NCBI RefSeq assembly: GCF_020531965.1
Contig: NZ_JAJAWH010000031.1
Location: 1 to 47,643, forward strand
Direction of reading: 5' to 3'
DNA from: Pseudorhizobium xiangyangii
Lineage (GTDB): Bacteria > Pseudomonadota > Alphaproteobacteria > Rhizobiales > Rhizobiaceae
Length of the DNA: 47,643 nucleotides
The position numbers and the translations under genes are program-made. The notes under the pieces are model-generated. The model searched no databases. It saw nothing but the letters and a program-made list of their open reading frames with translations, and was not told where the DNA came from. Below, in pieces: positions 40,337 through 47,643 of the stretch; within the stretch, counting starts at the first letter, position 1; each line of letters starts with the position of its first letter.

Positions 40337-41285
40337 GCACGGCTTTCGCCCATGTGGCGAATTCCGCCATTGCCTCGTGCCGGACCGTGTCGTTCAGCGT
40401 CTCATGACGCGTCCGGGGCCAGATCTTCGTGGTGACCTGCGACAGGCCCTGCTTTTTCAGATGATCCGAGAGCCAGAGAACCTCCCGCCCGCCATTGGTC
40501 GCCGGGTCGTCGGCCCCGCCGGTGAGATGGACAGGCATGGTCTTTGGCAGCCACTCGGCAAGCTTGGGTCCCCGGAACGTCATGTCGAACAGGTCGATCC
40601 ATAGCGAGATACTCGCGTCGAAGCCGCAGAGCGGATCGGAGATATAGGCATCGACCTCGGCGGGGTCGTTGCTCAACCAGTCAGATTCCGTGCGTTTTTC
40701 CGGCATGGACCGGCCCCAGGTTCGGAAGGTGGCTCTGGGAAGAATGGCGCTTGGGACGTCGGCGCCCATCAGCGCCTTTTCGATGCGCAGGACGACCTGC
40801 CCAAATCGGCCGGCCACGCCCGGATTGAAGTTAGAATTCCACACGGCCAGCGCCTGGAACCTGTCCGGGTAATCGACCGCGGTGTTGAGGGCGATCAGGC
40901 CGCCCATGGAATGACCGAACAGGATGACCGGCAGTCCGGGATGAGCTGCGGCGGCGAGGTCTCGCATGGCGCAGACGTCATCGATTACCTTGCGAACACC
41001 GTCCCGCACGGCAAATCTCGCCATCGGCGCATCCGGCGCCGTCGTTTGGCCATGGCCACGGTGATCATGGGCGTAGACATGGAAGCCATGGCCGCTCATA
41101 ACCTCGGCGAACTGCGCATACCTGGCCGAATGCTCGGCCAGGCCGTGGCAAATGATGAGAATGCCAACGGCATCGCCTTGCGCGGGCTGATAATGGAAGG
41201 CCAGATGGGCGCCAGACGGCGTATCGAACCAGCGTGTCTGTGCGAACTTGGGTATTCTGTGGCCCTCCCGCATTGCCCCTGTCAT
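40311..41285 (-). CDS. Alpha/beta hydrolase, monoacylglycerol lipase-like
   Basis: A 324-residue serine hydrolase of the Hydrolase_4 (lysophospholipase/monoacylglycerol lipase) group. The oxyanion region is ILIICHGLAEHSARY, the nucleophile S126 in FGHSMGGL, the acid lies in HLTGGADDPATNGG and the histidine in RTRHETLND, so the triad is complete. No signal peptide, so cytoplasmic or membrane-associated; it probably cleaves lysophospholipids or monoglycerides. ATG 41285 follows GGGGAATTGA. It diverges from ettA with 50 bases between the starts. The C-terminus lies in a tandem repeat. Confidence 0.88.
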   Translation of the reverse strand: MTGAMREGHRIPKFAQTRWFDTPSGAHLAFHYQPAQGDAVGILIICHGLAEHSARYAQFAEVMSGHGFHVYAHDHRGHGQTTAPDAPMARFAVRDGVRKVIDDVCAMRDLAAAAHPGLPVILFGHSMGGLIALNTAVDYPDRFQALAVWNSNFNPGVAGRFGQVVLRIEKALMGADVPSAILPRATFRTWGRSMPEKRTESDWLSNDPAEVDAYISDPLCGFDASISLWIDLFDMTFRGPKLAEWLPKTMPVHLTGGADDPATNGGREVLWLSDHLKKQGLSQVTTKIWPRTRHETLNDTVRHEAMAEFATWAKAVLTPEAVTP

Positions 41286-41335
41286 TCAATTCCCCTACAT
41301 AGCGGCAAACCAAATTCCCCGGAGTACTTTTATCC

Positions 41336-42985
41336 ATGGCACGTCAGTTCATCTACCACATGTCGGGACTGAACAAGTCCTACGGCGCCAAGAAGATCCT
41401 CGAAAACGTCAACCTGTCCTTCTACCCGGATGCCAAGATCGGTATTCTCGGCCCGAACGGCGCCGGCAAGTCGACCGTCCTGCGCATCATTGCCGGTCAG
41501 GACAAGGACTTCACCGGTGAAGCCTGGCTGGCCGAAGGCGCCACAGTCGGCTACCTGGAGCAGGAGCCGCACCTCGATCCGAACAAGAACGCGTTCGAGA
41601 ACGTCATGGTCGGCGTCGCCGACAAGACGGCCATCATCGATCGCTACAACGAACTGATGATGAACTACTCCGACGAGACCGCCGACGAAGGCGCCAAGCT
41701 CCAGGACATCATCGACAGCAAGAACCTCTGGGATCTGGAACAGCAGGTCGAGATGGCGATGGAAGCGCTTCGCTGCCCGCCGAAGGACAGCGACGTCACG
41801 CTGCTCTCGGGTGGTGAGCGCCGTCGTATTGCGCTCTGCCGCCTGCTCCTGTCGCAGCCGGACCTGCTGCTGCTCGACGAACCGACCAACCATCTTGACG
41901 CGGAAACAATTGCCTGGCTCGAAAAGCACCTGCGCGACTATCCCGGCGCCGTGATGATGATCACCCACGATAGATACTTCCTCGACAACGTCACCGGCTG
42001 GATTCTCGAACTCGACCGTGGCCGTGGCATTCCCTACGAAGGCAACTATTCGGCATACCTGACGGCCAAGGCCAAGCGCATGCTGCAGGAATCCCGTGAG
42101 GATGCCGGCCGCCAGAAGGCGATTTCGCGTGAACAGGAATGGATTGCATCCAGCCCCAAGGCGCGTCAGGCCAAGTCGAAGGCCCGTATCAAGTCCTATC
42201 AGCAGCTGGTGGATGCCGCCGAGAACGTTCGGCCCGGCGACGCGCAGATCATCATTCCCGTGTCCGAGCGCCTCGGCCAGGTGGTCATCGAGATGGAAGG
42301 CATCACCAAGGGCTTTGAAGGTCGCACGTTGATCAACGATCTGTCGATCAAACTGCCGCCGGGCGGCATCGTCGGCATCATCGGCCCGAACGGCGCCGGC
42401 AAGACGACGCTGTTCAAGATGATCACCGGTCAGGAAAAGCCGGATAGCGGCTCTGTTCGTATCGGCGACACCGTGCATCTCGGTTATGTCGACCAGAGCC
42501 GTGATGCGCTCGCGGCCGACAAGACTGTCTGGGAGGAAATTTCCGGCGGTGCCGAAGTCATCAAGCTCGGCAAGTTCGACATGAACTCCCGTGCCTATTG
42601 CGGCGCCTTCAACTTCAAGGGCGGCGACCAGCAGCAGAAGGTCGGCAACCTGTCGGGTGGCCAGCGTAACCGCGTCCACCTTGCCAAGATGCTGAAGGCC
42701 GGCGGCAACGTTCTCCTGCTCGACGAACCGACCAACGACCTGGATACGGAAACGCTCGGCGCGCTGGAAACAGCACTCGAAAACTTTGCCGGCTGCGCCA
42801 TCATCATCAGCCATGATCGCATGTTCCTCGACCGCCTGGCGACGCATATCCTCGCCTTCGAAGGCGATGGCCATGTCGAGTGGTTCGAGGGCAACTTCGA
42901 GGACTACGAGCAGGACAAGGTTCGTCGTCTCGGCCCCGATGCGCTCAACCCGGGCAGCCAGTCCTACAAGCGCCTGACGCGTTAA
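41336..42985 (+). CDS. ettA: Energy-dependent translational throttle protein EttA
   Basis: A 549-residue ABC-F protein with two ATPase domains and no membrane part. Walker A is GPNGAGKST and GPNGAGKTT; signatures are LLSGGERRRIAL and NLSGGQRNRVHL; Walker B/linker blocks are LLLLDEPTNHLDAETIAWLE and LLLDEPTNDLDTETLGALE. The WLE variant and the short arm in the first domain mark EttA among ABC-F proteins. EttA binds the ribosomal E site and links the first steps of elongation to the ATP/ADP ratio. ATG 41336 has GGAG about 12 bases upstream. A strong terminator follows. Confidence 0.95.
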   Translation: MARQFIYHMSGLNKSYGAKKILENVNLSFYPDAKIGILGPNGAGKSTVLRIIAGQDKDFTGEAWLAEGATVGYLEQEPHLDPNKNAFENVMVGVADKTAIIDRYNELMMNYSDETADEGAKLQDIIDSKNLWDLEQQVEMAMEALRCPPKDSDVTLLSGGERRRIALCRLLLSQPDLLLLDEPTNHLDAETIAWLEKHLRDYPGAVMMITHDRYFLDNVTGWILELDRGRGIPYEGNYSAYLTAKAKRMLQESREDAGRQKAISREQEWIASSPKARQAKSKARIKSYQQLVDAAENVRPGDAQIIIPVSERLGQVVIEMEGITKGFEGRTLINDLSIKLPPGGIVGIIGPNGAGKTTLFKMITGQEKPDSGSVRIGDTVHLGYVDQSRDALAADKTVWEEISGGAEVIKLGKFDMNSRAYCGAFNFKGGDQQQKVGNLSGGQRNRVHLAKMLKAGGNVLLLDEPTNDLDTETLGALETALENFAGCAIIISHDRMFLDRLATHILAFEGDGHVEWFEGNFEDYEQDKVRRLGPDALNPGSQSYKRLTR

Positions 42986-43011
42986 GCGCCAAGTCGCACT
43001 CGGCCTTTATT

Positions 43012-43049
43012 AGCACCACGCGCCCGAGAGGGTGCGTGGTGCTTTTTTA
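43012..43049 (+). terminator. Rho-independent terminator of ettA
   Basis: AGCACCACGC (43012-43021) pairs perfectly with GCGTGGTGCT (43034-43043) and is followed by TTTTTT, 26 bases after the ettA stop. Confidence 0.92.
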
Positions 43050-43199
43050 TGCGTTTTGCTGTGTGAAAATTAAGCAAGAGAGTAAAATCCGGTCGGGTAC
43101 ACGGTATGTAGTTGATAATCATCAAGTATACTCTCGATTTTGTCTTTTCTTCTGTTCCTATTAGTTCGCCATGGATGCCGTTTCTTGCTTATATAGATC

Positions 43200-43215
43200 C
43201 GCGCATGAATGCGCG
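43200..43215. repeat. 16-bp perfect palindrome in the chemoreceptor leader
   Basis: CGCGCATGAATGCGCG has seven-base arms (CGCGCAT/ATGCGCG) around GA, 39 bases before the chemoreceptor start. The surrounding gap from 43050 to 43254 is clearly richer in A and T than the genes. The element could be a protein site or a leader hairpin; no gene is seen in the gap. Confidence 0.4.
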
Positions 43216-43254
43216 TTTGAGTGCTGGCATGAGGCCTGATTATGGAGCAGTTTC

Positions 43255-45567
43255 ATGCGACTTGTAGATATTTCAATCAGCAAACGGTTATTCGCAGCGG
43301 TGGCTTTGCCGCTTCTGGCCGTGGGCTATCTCGCCTACACGCAAATATCGGAACGCGGGCGTACCTATCACGACATGACGCAGATCGTGACTGTCGGCGA
43401 GGGACTGACGGGCCTGAGCGGTATGGTGCACGCCTTGCAGGTGGAGCGTGGTCTGTCGGCGGGTTTTATCGGTTCCAAAGGCCAGAACGGCGCTGCCGGG
43501 CTTGCCCAGGCGCGTGCGGCCACCGACGCCGCGATCAGCGGCTTTCCGGCACTTGCAGAGAACATTCCCAGCATCGGCGACCGTGCGCTTGCCGGAACGA
43601 TCGAGAACGAATTTATTCGCTTGAAGGAGACGCGTGCGTCCATCGACGGCCTTTCGTTGCCGGCAGCGGGATCCTTCACATTCTATACCGGTACAGTGTC
43701 TCAGCTGATTTCGCTGTCACGCGCGCTTCCCATGTCGGGAGCAAGCGCCGAAATCTCCACAAGCATGACGGCGTACATGCAGCTTCTGCAAGCAAAGGAG
43801 CTAGCAGGTCAGGAGCGGGCGATGGGTAACGGCTTCATCACCTCCGGCAAGGTCGACGAGACCCGCTTTCAGAATTTCGCAGCCATTGCGGGCGGGCAGG
43901 GCGCGCTGATCGATGCATTCCTGTCCATGCAGGATAGCCAGTCGGCGCGGGCCTTCCAGGCACGTCTTGATGCGGCCGCCGGCGATATCGCCAAGATGCG
44001 CGGGCAATTGCTGGTCAATGGAGCGGGAGCCGAAGTCGTCGGCATGGATAGCGCGGCGTGGTTCTCGACAGCGACGCAACGTATCGAGGCCATGAAGCTC
44101 ATCGAGAATGGCAGTCTTGGCAAGATTGCCGCGCTGGCATCCGCCGATGCGGCAAGCGCCTTGCGCGGCCTGATTGTCATCGCGGTCCTCTGCATCGGCG
44201 GAATTGCCCTGATGGTCATGCTTTCGATACTGATGGCCATGACTGTCGTCAAACCGCTGGGCCGGCTCGTGGCGTACATGGCCAGACTGGCTGGAGGTGA
44301 AATCGATTCTGCCAATGCCGTTTCCGGGCGCAAGGACGAGATCGGCGCCATGGAGCAGGCGATCGAAGTCTTCCGTCAGGCAGCCATTCGCAATCGCGAG
44401 CTCGAGGCGGCAGAGGCTGCGGATCGGGAACGTGCCGAGGCCGAGCGTAAGGATATGCAGCGGCGTGCCGAAGAAGAGGCGCAGGCGCGCTTGACGCAGG
44501 CCACCGGCGCTCTTGCCAATGGTCTTCGCCGTCTCGCCACTGGAGACATGCTGTGCGAAATCCAGCAGGCATTTGCACCACAGTTCGAGCCGTTGCGGCA
44601 TGACTTCAACACTTCGGTCAGCCAGTTGCGAGAGGCGCTTGCCAGTGTCGGGCAGTCGGTATCTGCCGTAACCGGCGGGTCCAAGGAAATTTCGCAGGCC
44701 TCCGATAATCTGGCCCGACGCACGGAACAGCAGGCGGCCTCGTTGGAGGAAACCGCTGCGGCGCTTGAGGAAATCACGTCGAACGTCGCTTCGACCTCGA
44801 CGCGCGCCGGGGAAGCCCGCGAGGTGGTGCGTAACGCTCGCAGTCGGGCAGACCAGTCCGGCGAAGTGGTGCGCAATGCAGTTTCTGCGATGAATCGCAT
44901 CGAGCAGTCGTCGCAGCAGATCGAGCAGATCATCGGCGTCATCGATCAGATCGCCTTCCAGACCAACCTCCTGGCGCTCAATGCGGGTGTCGAGGCGGCA
45001 CGGGCAGGCGACGCCGGCAGGGGGTTTGCCGTCGTTGCGCAAGAGGTTCGGGAACTGGCGCAGCGCTCGGCCACCGCGGCGAAGGAGATCAAGGGTCTGA
45101 TCGCCAATTCGACCGTTGCCGTGAGCGAGGGCGTTCGGCTGGTCAGCGATACGGGAGAAGGCCTTGATGTGATCGGGCAACTGGTCCAGACGATCAATGT
45201 TCATATGGACGCGATCGCGACTGCGGCGCAGGAGCAGTCGGCTGGCCTGACGCAGGTGAACACCGCGGTGAACCACATGGACCAGGCGACGCAGCAGAAT
45301 GCGGCCATGGTGGAGGAAATGAATGCGGCCGGCGCGGGGCTTGCCCAGGAAAGCGTGATGCTCAGCGATCTCCTGGCCAGCTTCCAGCTCGGTGATGCAG
45401 TCAAGCAACTGCGCGGTACCGCCGAACGGATGCGGATGCCTGCAGAGAGTGGTAAAACCGCTGTGCCGCAGAGGCGGGCCGCCGCGGGATCGAGGTCGCT
45501 CCGAACTGCATCTGCGGGCAACGCTGCACTGGCAAGAGCGCCCGGCGAAAATTGGGAAGAGTTCTGA
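43255..45567 (+). CDS. Methyl-accepting chemotaxis protein with NIT sensor domain
   Basis: A 770-residue chemoreceptor. A first membrane segment (about 12-30) is followed by a periplasmic NIT domain (about 45-295) with its hallmark motifs [12 protein letters not shown] and [10 protein letters not shown], a second segment (about 305-332), HAMP, a long coiled coil, and the signalling tip [20 protein letters not shown] within a typical MCP domain. NIT domains are known to bind nitrate or nitrite in other proteins, so nitrate or nitrite taxis is a reasonable guess. The last five residues NWEEF match the tether that recruits CheR and CheB. The ATG at 43255 follows GGAGCAGTTTC. No other che gene is in the window. 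Confidence 0.9.
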   Translation: MRLVDISISKRLFAAVALPLLAVGYLAYTQISERGRTYHDMTQIVTVGEGLTGLSGMVHALQVERGLSAGFIGSKGQNGAAGLAQARAATDAAISGFPALAENIPSIGDRALAGTIENEFIRLKETRASIDGLSLPAAGSFTFYTGTVSQLISLSRALPMSGASAEISTSMTAYMQLLQAKELAGQERAMGNGFITSGKVDETRFQNFAAIAGGQGALIDAFLSMQDSQSARAFQARLDAAAGDIAKMRGQLLVNGAGAEVVGMDSAAWFSTATQRIEAMKLIENGSLGKIAALASADAASALRGLIVIAVLCIGGIALMVMLSILMAMTVVKPLGRLVAYMARLAGGEIDSANAVSGRKDEIGAMEQAIEVFRQAAIRNRELEAAEAADRERAEAERKDMQRRAEEEAQARLTQATGALANGLRRLATGDMLCEIQQAFAPQFEPLRHDFNTSVSQLREALASVGQSVSAVTGGSKEISQASDNLARRTEQQAASLEETAAALEEITSNVASTSTRAGEAREVVRNARSRADQSGEVVRNAVSAMNRIEQSSQQIEQIIGVIDQIAFQTNLLALNAGVEAARAGDAGRGFAVVAQEVRELAQRSATAAKEIKGLIANSTVAVSEGVRLVSDTGEGLDVIGQLVQTINVHMDAIATAAQEQSAGLTQVNTAVNHMDQATQQNAAMVEEMNAAGAGLAQESVMLSDLLASFQLGDAVKQLRGTAERMRMPAESGKTAVPQRRAAAGSRSLRTASAGNAALARAPGENWEEF

Positions 45568-45583
45568 GCCAAGTCGAGTTCAT

Positions 45584-45612
45584 GTGCGAGGGCGGCTTCG
45601 GCCGCCCTTTCG
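45584..45612 (+). terminator. Terminator of the chemoreceptor gene
   Basis: GGGCGGC (45590-45596) and GCCGCCC (45601-45607) flank a stable TTCG tetraloop, followed by TTTCGC; weaker pairing extends the stem outward. It is 22 bases after the stop. Confidence 0.8.
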
Positions 45613-45660
45613 CATTCTGGGCAGCCAGCAACATTAAAGCTTGCCTCTTCGGAACCGTAG

Positions 45661-45680
45661 ATATAAAGATATCTTTATAT
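45661..45680. promoter_or_regulatory. Perfect 20-bp palindrome, predicted SahR autoregulatory operator
   Basis: ATATAAAGATATCTTTATAT is identical to its reverse complement. It shares ATAAAGATAT with the operator in the metH promoter. It lies 23 bases before the regulator's start codon and covers the likely -10 region (TATAAA; a TTGCCT at 45641-45646 is a possible -35). Repression of its own gene and of metF downstream is expected. Confidence 0.7.
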
Positions 45681-45703
45681 GTTGATTGCGGGGATACGCA
45701 AGT

Positions 45704-46705
45704 ATGGGGCTTTCGCTCGACACAATCGTCGACGTTCTGAAGACTGCCGGCGAGCCGACGCGGTTCCGCCTGCTAGCGCTTCTGGCGGCGGCCGATCTGA
45801 CCGTGACCGACCTGACCGAGATTCTCGGGCAGTCGCAACCGCGCATCTCCCGTCATCTCAAGCTTCTAGGCGAAGAGGAGCTGATCGAGCGTTATCAGGA
45901 AGGTGCCTGGGCTTACTTCCGGCTGAAGCAGGATGGCCCCGCAGCAGCACTGGTGCGGACCGTGCTTTCCGCCGCCGCCATTGACGATCCGGTCATCGTG
46001 CGTGATGGCGAGCGTCTGACGACCGTGAAGAGAGCAAGGGCGGAGCGAGCGCAGGCCTACTTCAGCCGCAACGCGTCGGAATGGGATGAACTGCGTCGCC
46101 TGCAGATCAGCGATGCCGCCGTCGAGCGAACGCTTCTGCAACTCGTCGGCAAGGACCCGGTCGATGCCCTCCTTGATCTGGGTACCGGCACGGGCTGGAT
46201 CCTGCAGCTTCTGTCGAAGGTCTATCGGCGCGCTGTGGGCATCGATGCGAGCCGGGACATGCTGTCGGTGGCGCGCGCCAATCTGGACAAGGCAGGCATC
46301 GTCAAGGCGTCCGTGCGGCAGGGGGATATCTTCAATCTGCCGCTTGAGGGCCAGGACTTCGACCTGATTACGATCCATCAGGTTCTCCACTTTCTCGATC
46401 AGCCCGAGCTGGCCATTGCGGAGGCGGCGCGTGTCCTGCGTCCCGGTGGTAGGTTGCTGATCGTCGATCTCGCCCCGCACAATCTCGAATACCTGCGTGA
46501 CGACCATGCGCATGTCCGTCTCGGATTCTCCCATCCGGCAATGGCGGATTGGCTGGAAAAGGTCGGCCTCGACGTGCAGGAGGTGATCGATCTCAATACG
46601 GACAAACAGGGTGCTCCGTCACTGACGGCGACCTTGTGGATTGCCCGCGACCGACGTCTGCTGATTGCGGATGGTGCGGCCGCAGAAGAACTTACGACAG
46701 CCTGA
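45704..46705 (+). CDS. ArsR-family regulator fused to a SAM-methyltransferase-like domain (SahR type)
   Basis: A 333-residue fusion. Residues about 5-90 are an ArsR winged helix (AGEPTRFRLLALL, recognition helix QSQPRISRHLKLL at 43-55), without the cysteine metal sites of arsenic sensors. Residues about 110-320 are a class I methyltransferase fold with motif I DLGTGTG (158-164) and VLHFLDQPELAIAEAARVLRPGG. This is the architecture of the alphaproteobacterial SahR repressors, in which the fold senses S-adenosylhomocysteine or SAM instead of methylating, and which control metH, metF and related genes. metF follows after 17 bases, and matching palindromes lie before this gene and before metH. 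ATG 45704 is preferred over the TTG at 45686, although its ribosome site is weak. Confidence 0.85.
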   Translation: MGLSLDTIVDVLKTAGEPTRFRLLALLAAADLTVTDLTEILGQSQPRISRHLKLLGEEELIERYQEGAWAYFRLKQDGPAAALVRTVLSAAAIDDPVIVRDGERLTTVKRARAERAQAYFSRNASEWDELRRLQISDAAVERTLLQLVGKDPVDALLDLGTGTGWILQLLSKVYRRAVGIDASRDMLSVARANLDKAGIVKASVRQGDIFNLPLEGQDFDLITIHQVLHFLDQPELAIAEAARVLRPGGRLLIVDLAPHNLEYLRDDHAHVRLGFSHPAMADWLEKVGLDVQEVIDLNTDKQGAPSLTATLWIARDRRLLIADGAAAEELTTA

Positions 46706-46722
46706 CAGGAGGAGAACCGCCC

Positions 46723-47622
46723 ATGACCCCGACCAACACTCCGCGGAAGTCCTTCGGAATTTCCTTCGAATTCTTTCCCCCGCGTTCTCCCGATATGGAG
46801 GGGCAACTGTGGGATGCCGTCATCGAGCTCGGCGCGTGGGATCCGGATTTCGTCTCGGTTACCTACGGTGCCGGCGGCTCCACCAAGGCCCCGACGCTTG
46901 CGACGGTTCGTCGCCTGCTCCAGGAGACATCGCTCGATACGGCAGCACATCTGACGTGCGTGGACGCACCTCGCGACGATGTCCATGGGGTGGTCGAGGA
47001 GTATCGCGCCTCCGGCGTGAAGCGCATCGTTGCGCTCCGCGGCGATCCCTCCAGCGGCATCGGCACGGCCTACGTCCCGCATCCTGAAGGATATGCCGAT
47101 ACGGCGGAACTTGTGGCAGGGCTCAAGGAGCTCGGCGACTTCGATATTTCCGTCTCCGCTTATCCGGAAAAACATCCGGAAAGTGCCGATCTTGCGGCAG
47201 ACATCGAAATGCTGAAGCGCAAGGCGGACGCAGGAGCCGCACGGGCACTGAGCCAATTCTTCTTCGATAACGACGTCTATGAACGCTACATGGAGAAGGT
47301 GAGCGCGGCGGGCGTGACCATCCCGGTCATCCCGGGAATCATGCCGATCCAGAACCTGACCCAGCTCAAGCGTTTCGCGGGCCGTTGCGGCTCGACTGTT
47401 CCAGCGTTCCTCGACAAGCGATTCGAGGGGTATGAGGACAAGCCGGAAGAGCGGGCAAAGGTTGCGGCGGATGTTGCCGCCGAGCAGATGGAGGATCTCC
47501 TCCGCCGCGGCGTCAAGGATTTCCACATCTATACGATGAACAGGGCAGGCCTCGTCAGCGGTGTGCTGGAGCGACTCGGACGTACCCGTGAGGGCCAGTC
47601 GCAGGCAGGCGCTGCCGCATAA
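46723..47622 (+). CDS. metF: Methylenetetrahydrofolate reductase MetF
   Basis: A 299-residue flavoprotein that reduces 5,10-methylene- to 5-methyltetrahydrofolate, the methyl donor for MetH. Family blocks are ISFEFFPPRSPDME, FVSVTYGAGGST, AAHLTCVD, RIVALRGDP, DISVSAYPEKHPES, LSQFFFDNDVYERYM, IPVIPGIMPIQN and the C-terminal DFHIYTMNRAGLV. Length equals bacterial MetF. ATG 46723 has AGGAGGAG upstream; the frame is open from 46549, but that overlaps the regulator gene. It is almost certainly cotranscribed with the regulator (17-base gap) and so is under the palindrome at 45661-45680. Confidence 0.96.
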   Translation: MTPTNTPRKSFGISFEFFPPRSPDMEGQLWDAVIELGAWDPDFVSVTYGAGGSTKAPTLATVRRLLQETSLDTAAHLTCVDAPRDDVHGVVEEYRASGVKRIVALRGDPSSGIGTAYVPHPEGYADTAELVAGLKELGDFDISVSAYPEKHPESADLAADIEMLKRKADAGAARALSQFFFDNDVYERYMEKVSAAGVTIPVIPGIMPIQNLTQLKRFAGRCGSTVPAFLDKRFEGYEDKPEERAKVAADVAAEQMEDLLRRGVKDFHIYTMNRAGLVSGVLERLGRTREGQSQAGAAA

Positions 47623-47631
47623 GAAAACGCA

Positions 47632-47643
47632 GCTCCTAGGAGC
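47632..47643 (+). terminator. Probable first half of a metF terminator cut by the window edge
   Basis: GCTCCTAGGAGC is a perfect palindrome preceded by AAAACGCA; if the sequence beyond the window continues with the matching TGCGTTTT it would be a full terminator. Only this part is visible. Confidence 0.35.

Noticed and set aside
43801-45408. Antisense open frame of 535 codons inside the chemoreceptor gene
   Set aside because: Leu/Arg/His-rich shadow of a well-supported MCP.

Overview
The window reads as a chromosomal segment of a high-GC alphaproteobacterium, most likely a member of the Rhizobiaceae. This rests on protein character rather than a database search: a DUF982 protein, a long (about 1,080 residue) GlgE beside a TreS-maltokinase fusion, an ArsR-methyltransferase regulator of the SahR type directly before metF, and hybrid kinase and nitrate-type chemoreceptor architectures common in rhizobia. 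The genus cannot be fixed from the sequence. Genes are densely packed; no gap exceeds 300 bases. I saw no tRNA, rRNA, CRISPR array, prophage or insertion sequence.

Layout. (1) 1-2142: a possible broken gene end, then a PAP2 phosphatase, a J-domain protein and a cupin, all on +. (2) 11194-2165, on -: an operon DUF982 - glgE - treS/maltokinase - glgB. Its products can turn trehalose into maltose, maltose 1-phosphate, linear alpha-1,4-glucan and finally branched glucan. (3) 11419-16339: a YqhA-type membrane protein, a PAS/histidine-kinase/double-receiver protein, and an AGE-superfamily sugar isomerase. (4) 16439-20258: metH with a near-palindromic operator inside its promoter. (5) 25319-20349, on -: an RpiR-type regulator and a complete PotABCD/AfuABC-like ABC importer. 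(6) 25474-31897, on +: N-formylglutamate-amidohydrolase-like enzyme, ethanolamine-type APC permease, glutamine-synthetase-like ligase, aldehyde dehydrogenase, iron alcohol dehydrogenase. (7) 32101-36084: an orphan ParA-like ATPase, an L,D-transpeptidase, a DUF4432 protein, a DUF442 protein and a RidA protein. (8) 40187-36134, on -: an operon of an EamA transporter, class III CoA-transferase, thiamine-diphosphate enzyme and a 41-residue membrane peptide missed by ordinary gene callers. (9) 41285-42985: a divergent pair of an alpha/beta hydrolase and the translation factor EttA. (10) 43255-47622: a NIT-domain chemoreceptor, then the SahR-like regulator and metF.

How parts work together. Block 6 contains every step expected for a gamma-glutamylation route for ethanolamine: uptake, ligation to glutamate, oxidation of the alcohol to aldehyde and then acid, and hydrolysis to glutamate plus glycine. 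It would need neither EutBC nor a microcompartment. It is the most interesting system here, and the role of the HutG-like hydrolase as the last step is my inference. Blocks 4 and 10 are linked although 25 kb apart: the metH promoter and the regulator's own promoter share an ATAAAGATAT palindrome, which suggests one methionine-cycle regulon (metH, metF, regulator). GlgE carries an N-terminal GH13-like domain that has lost its catalytic residues, another point worth study.
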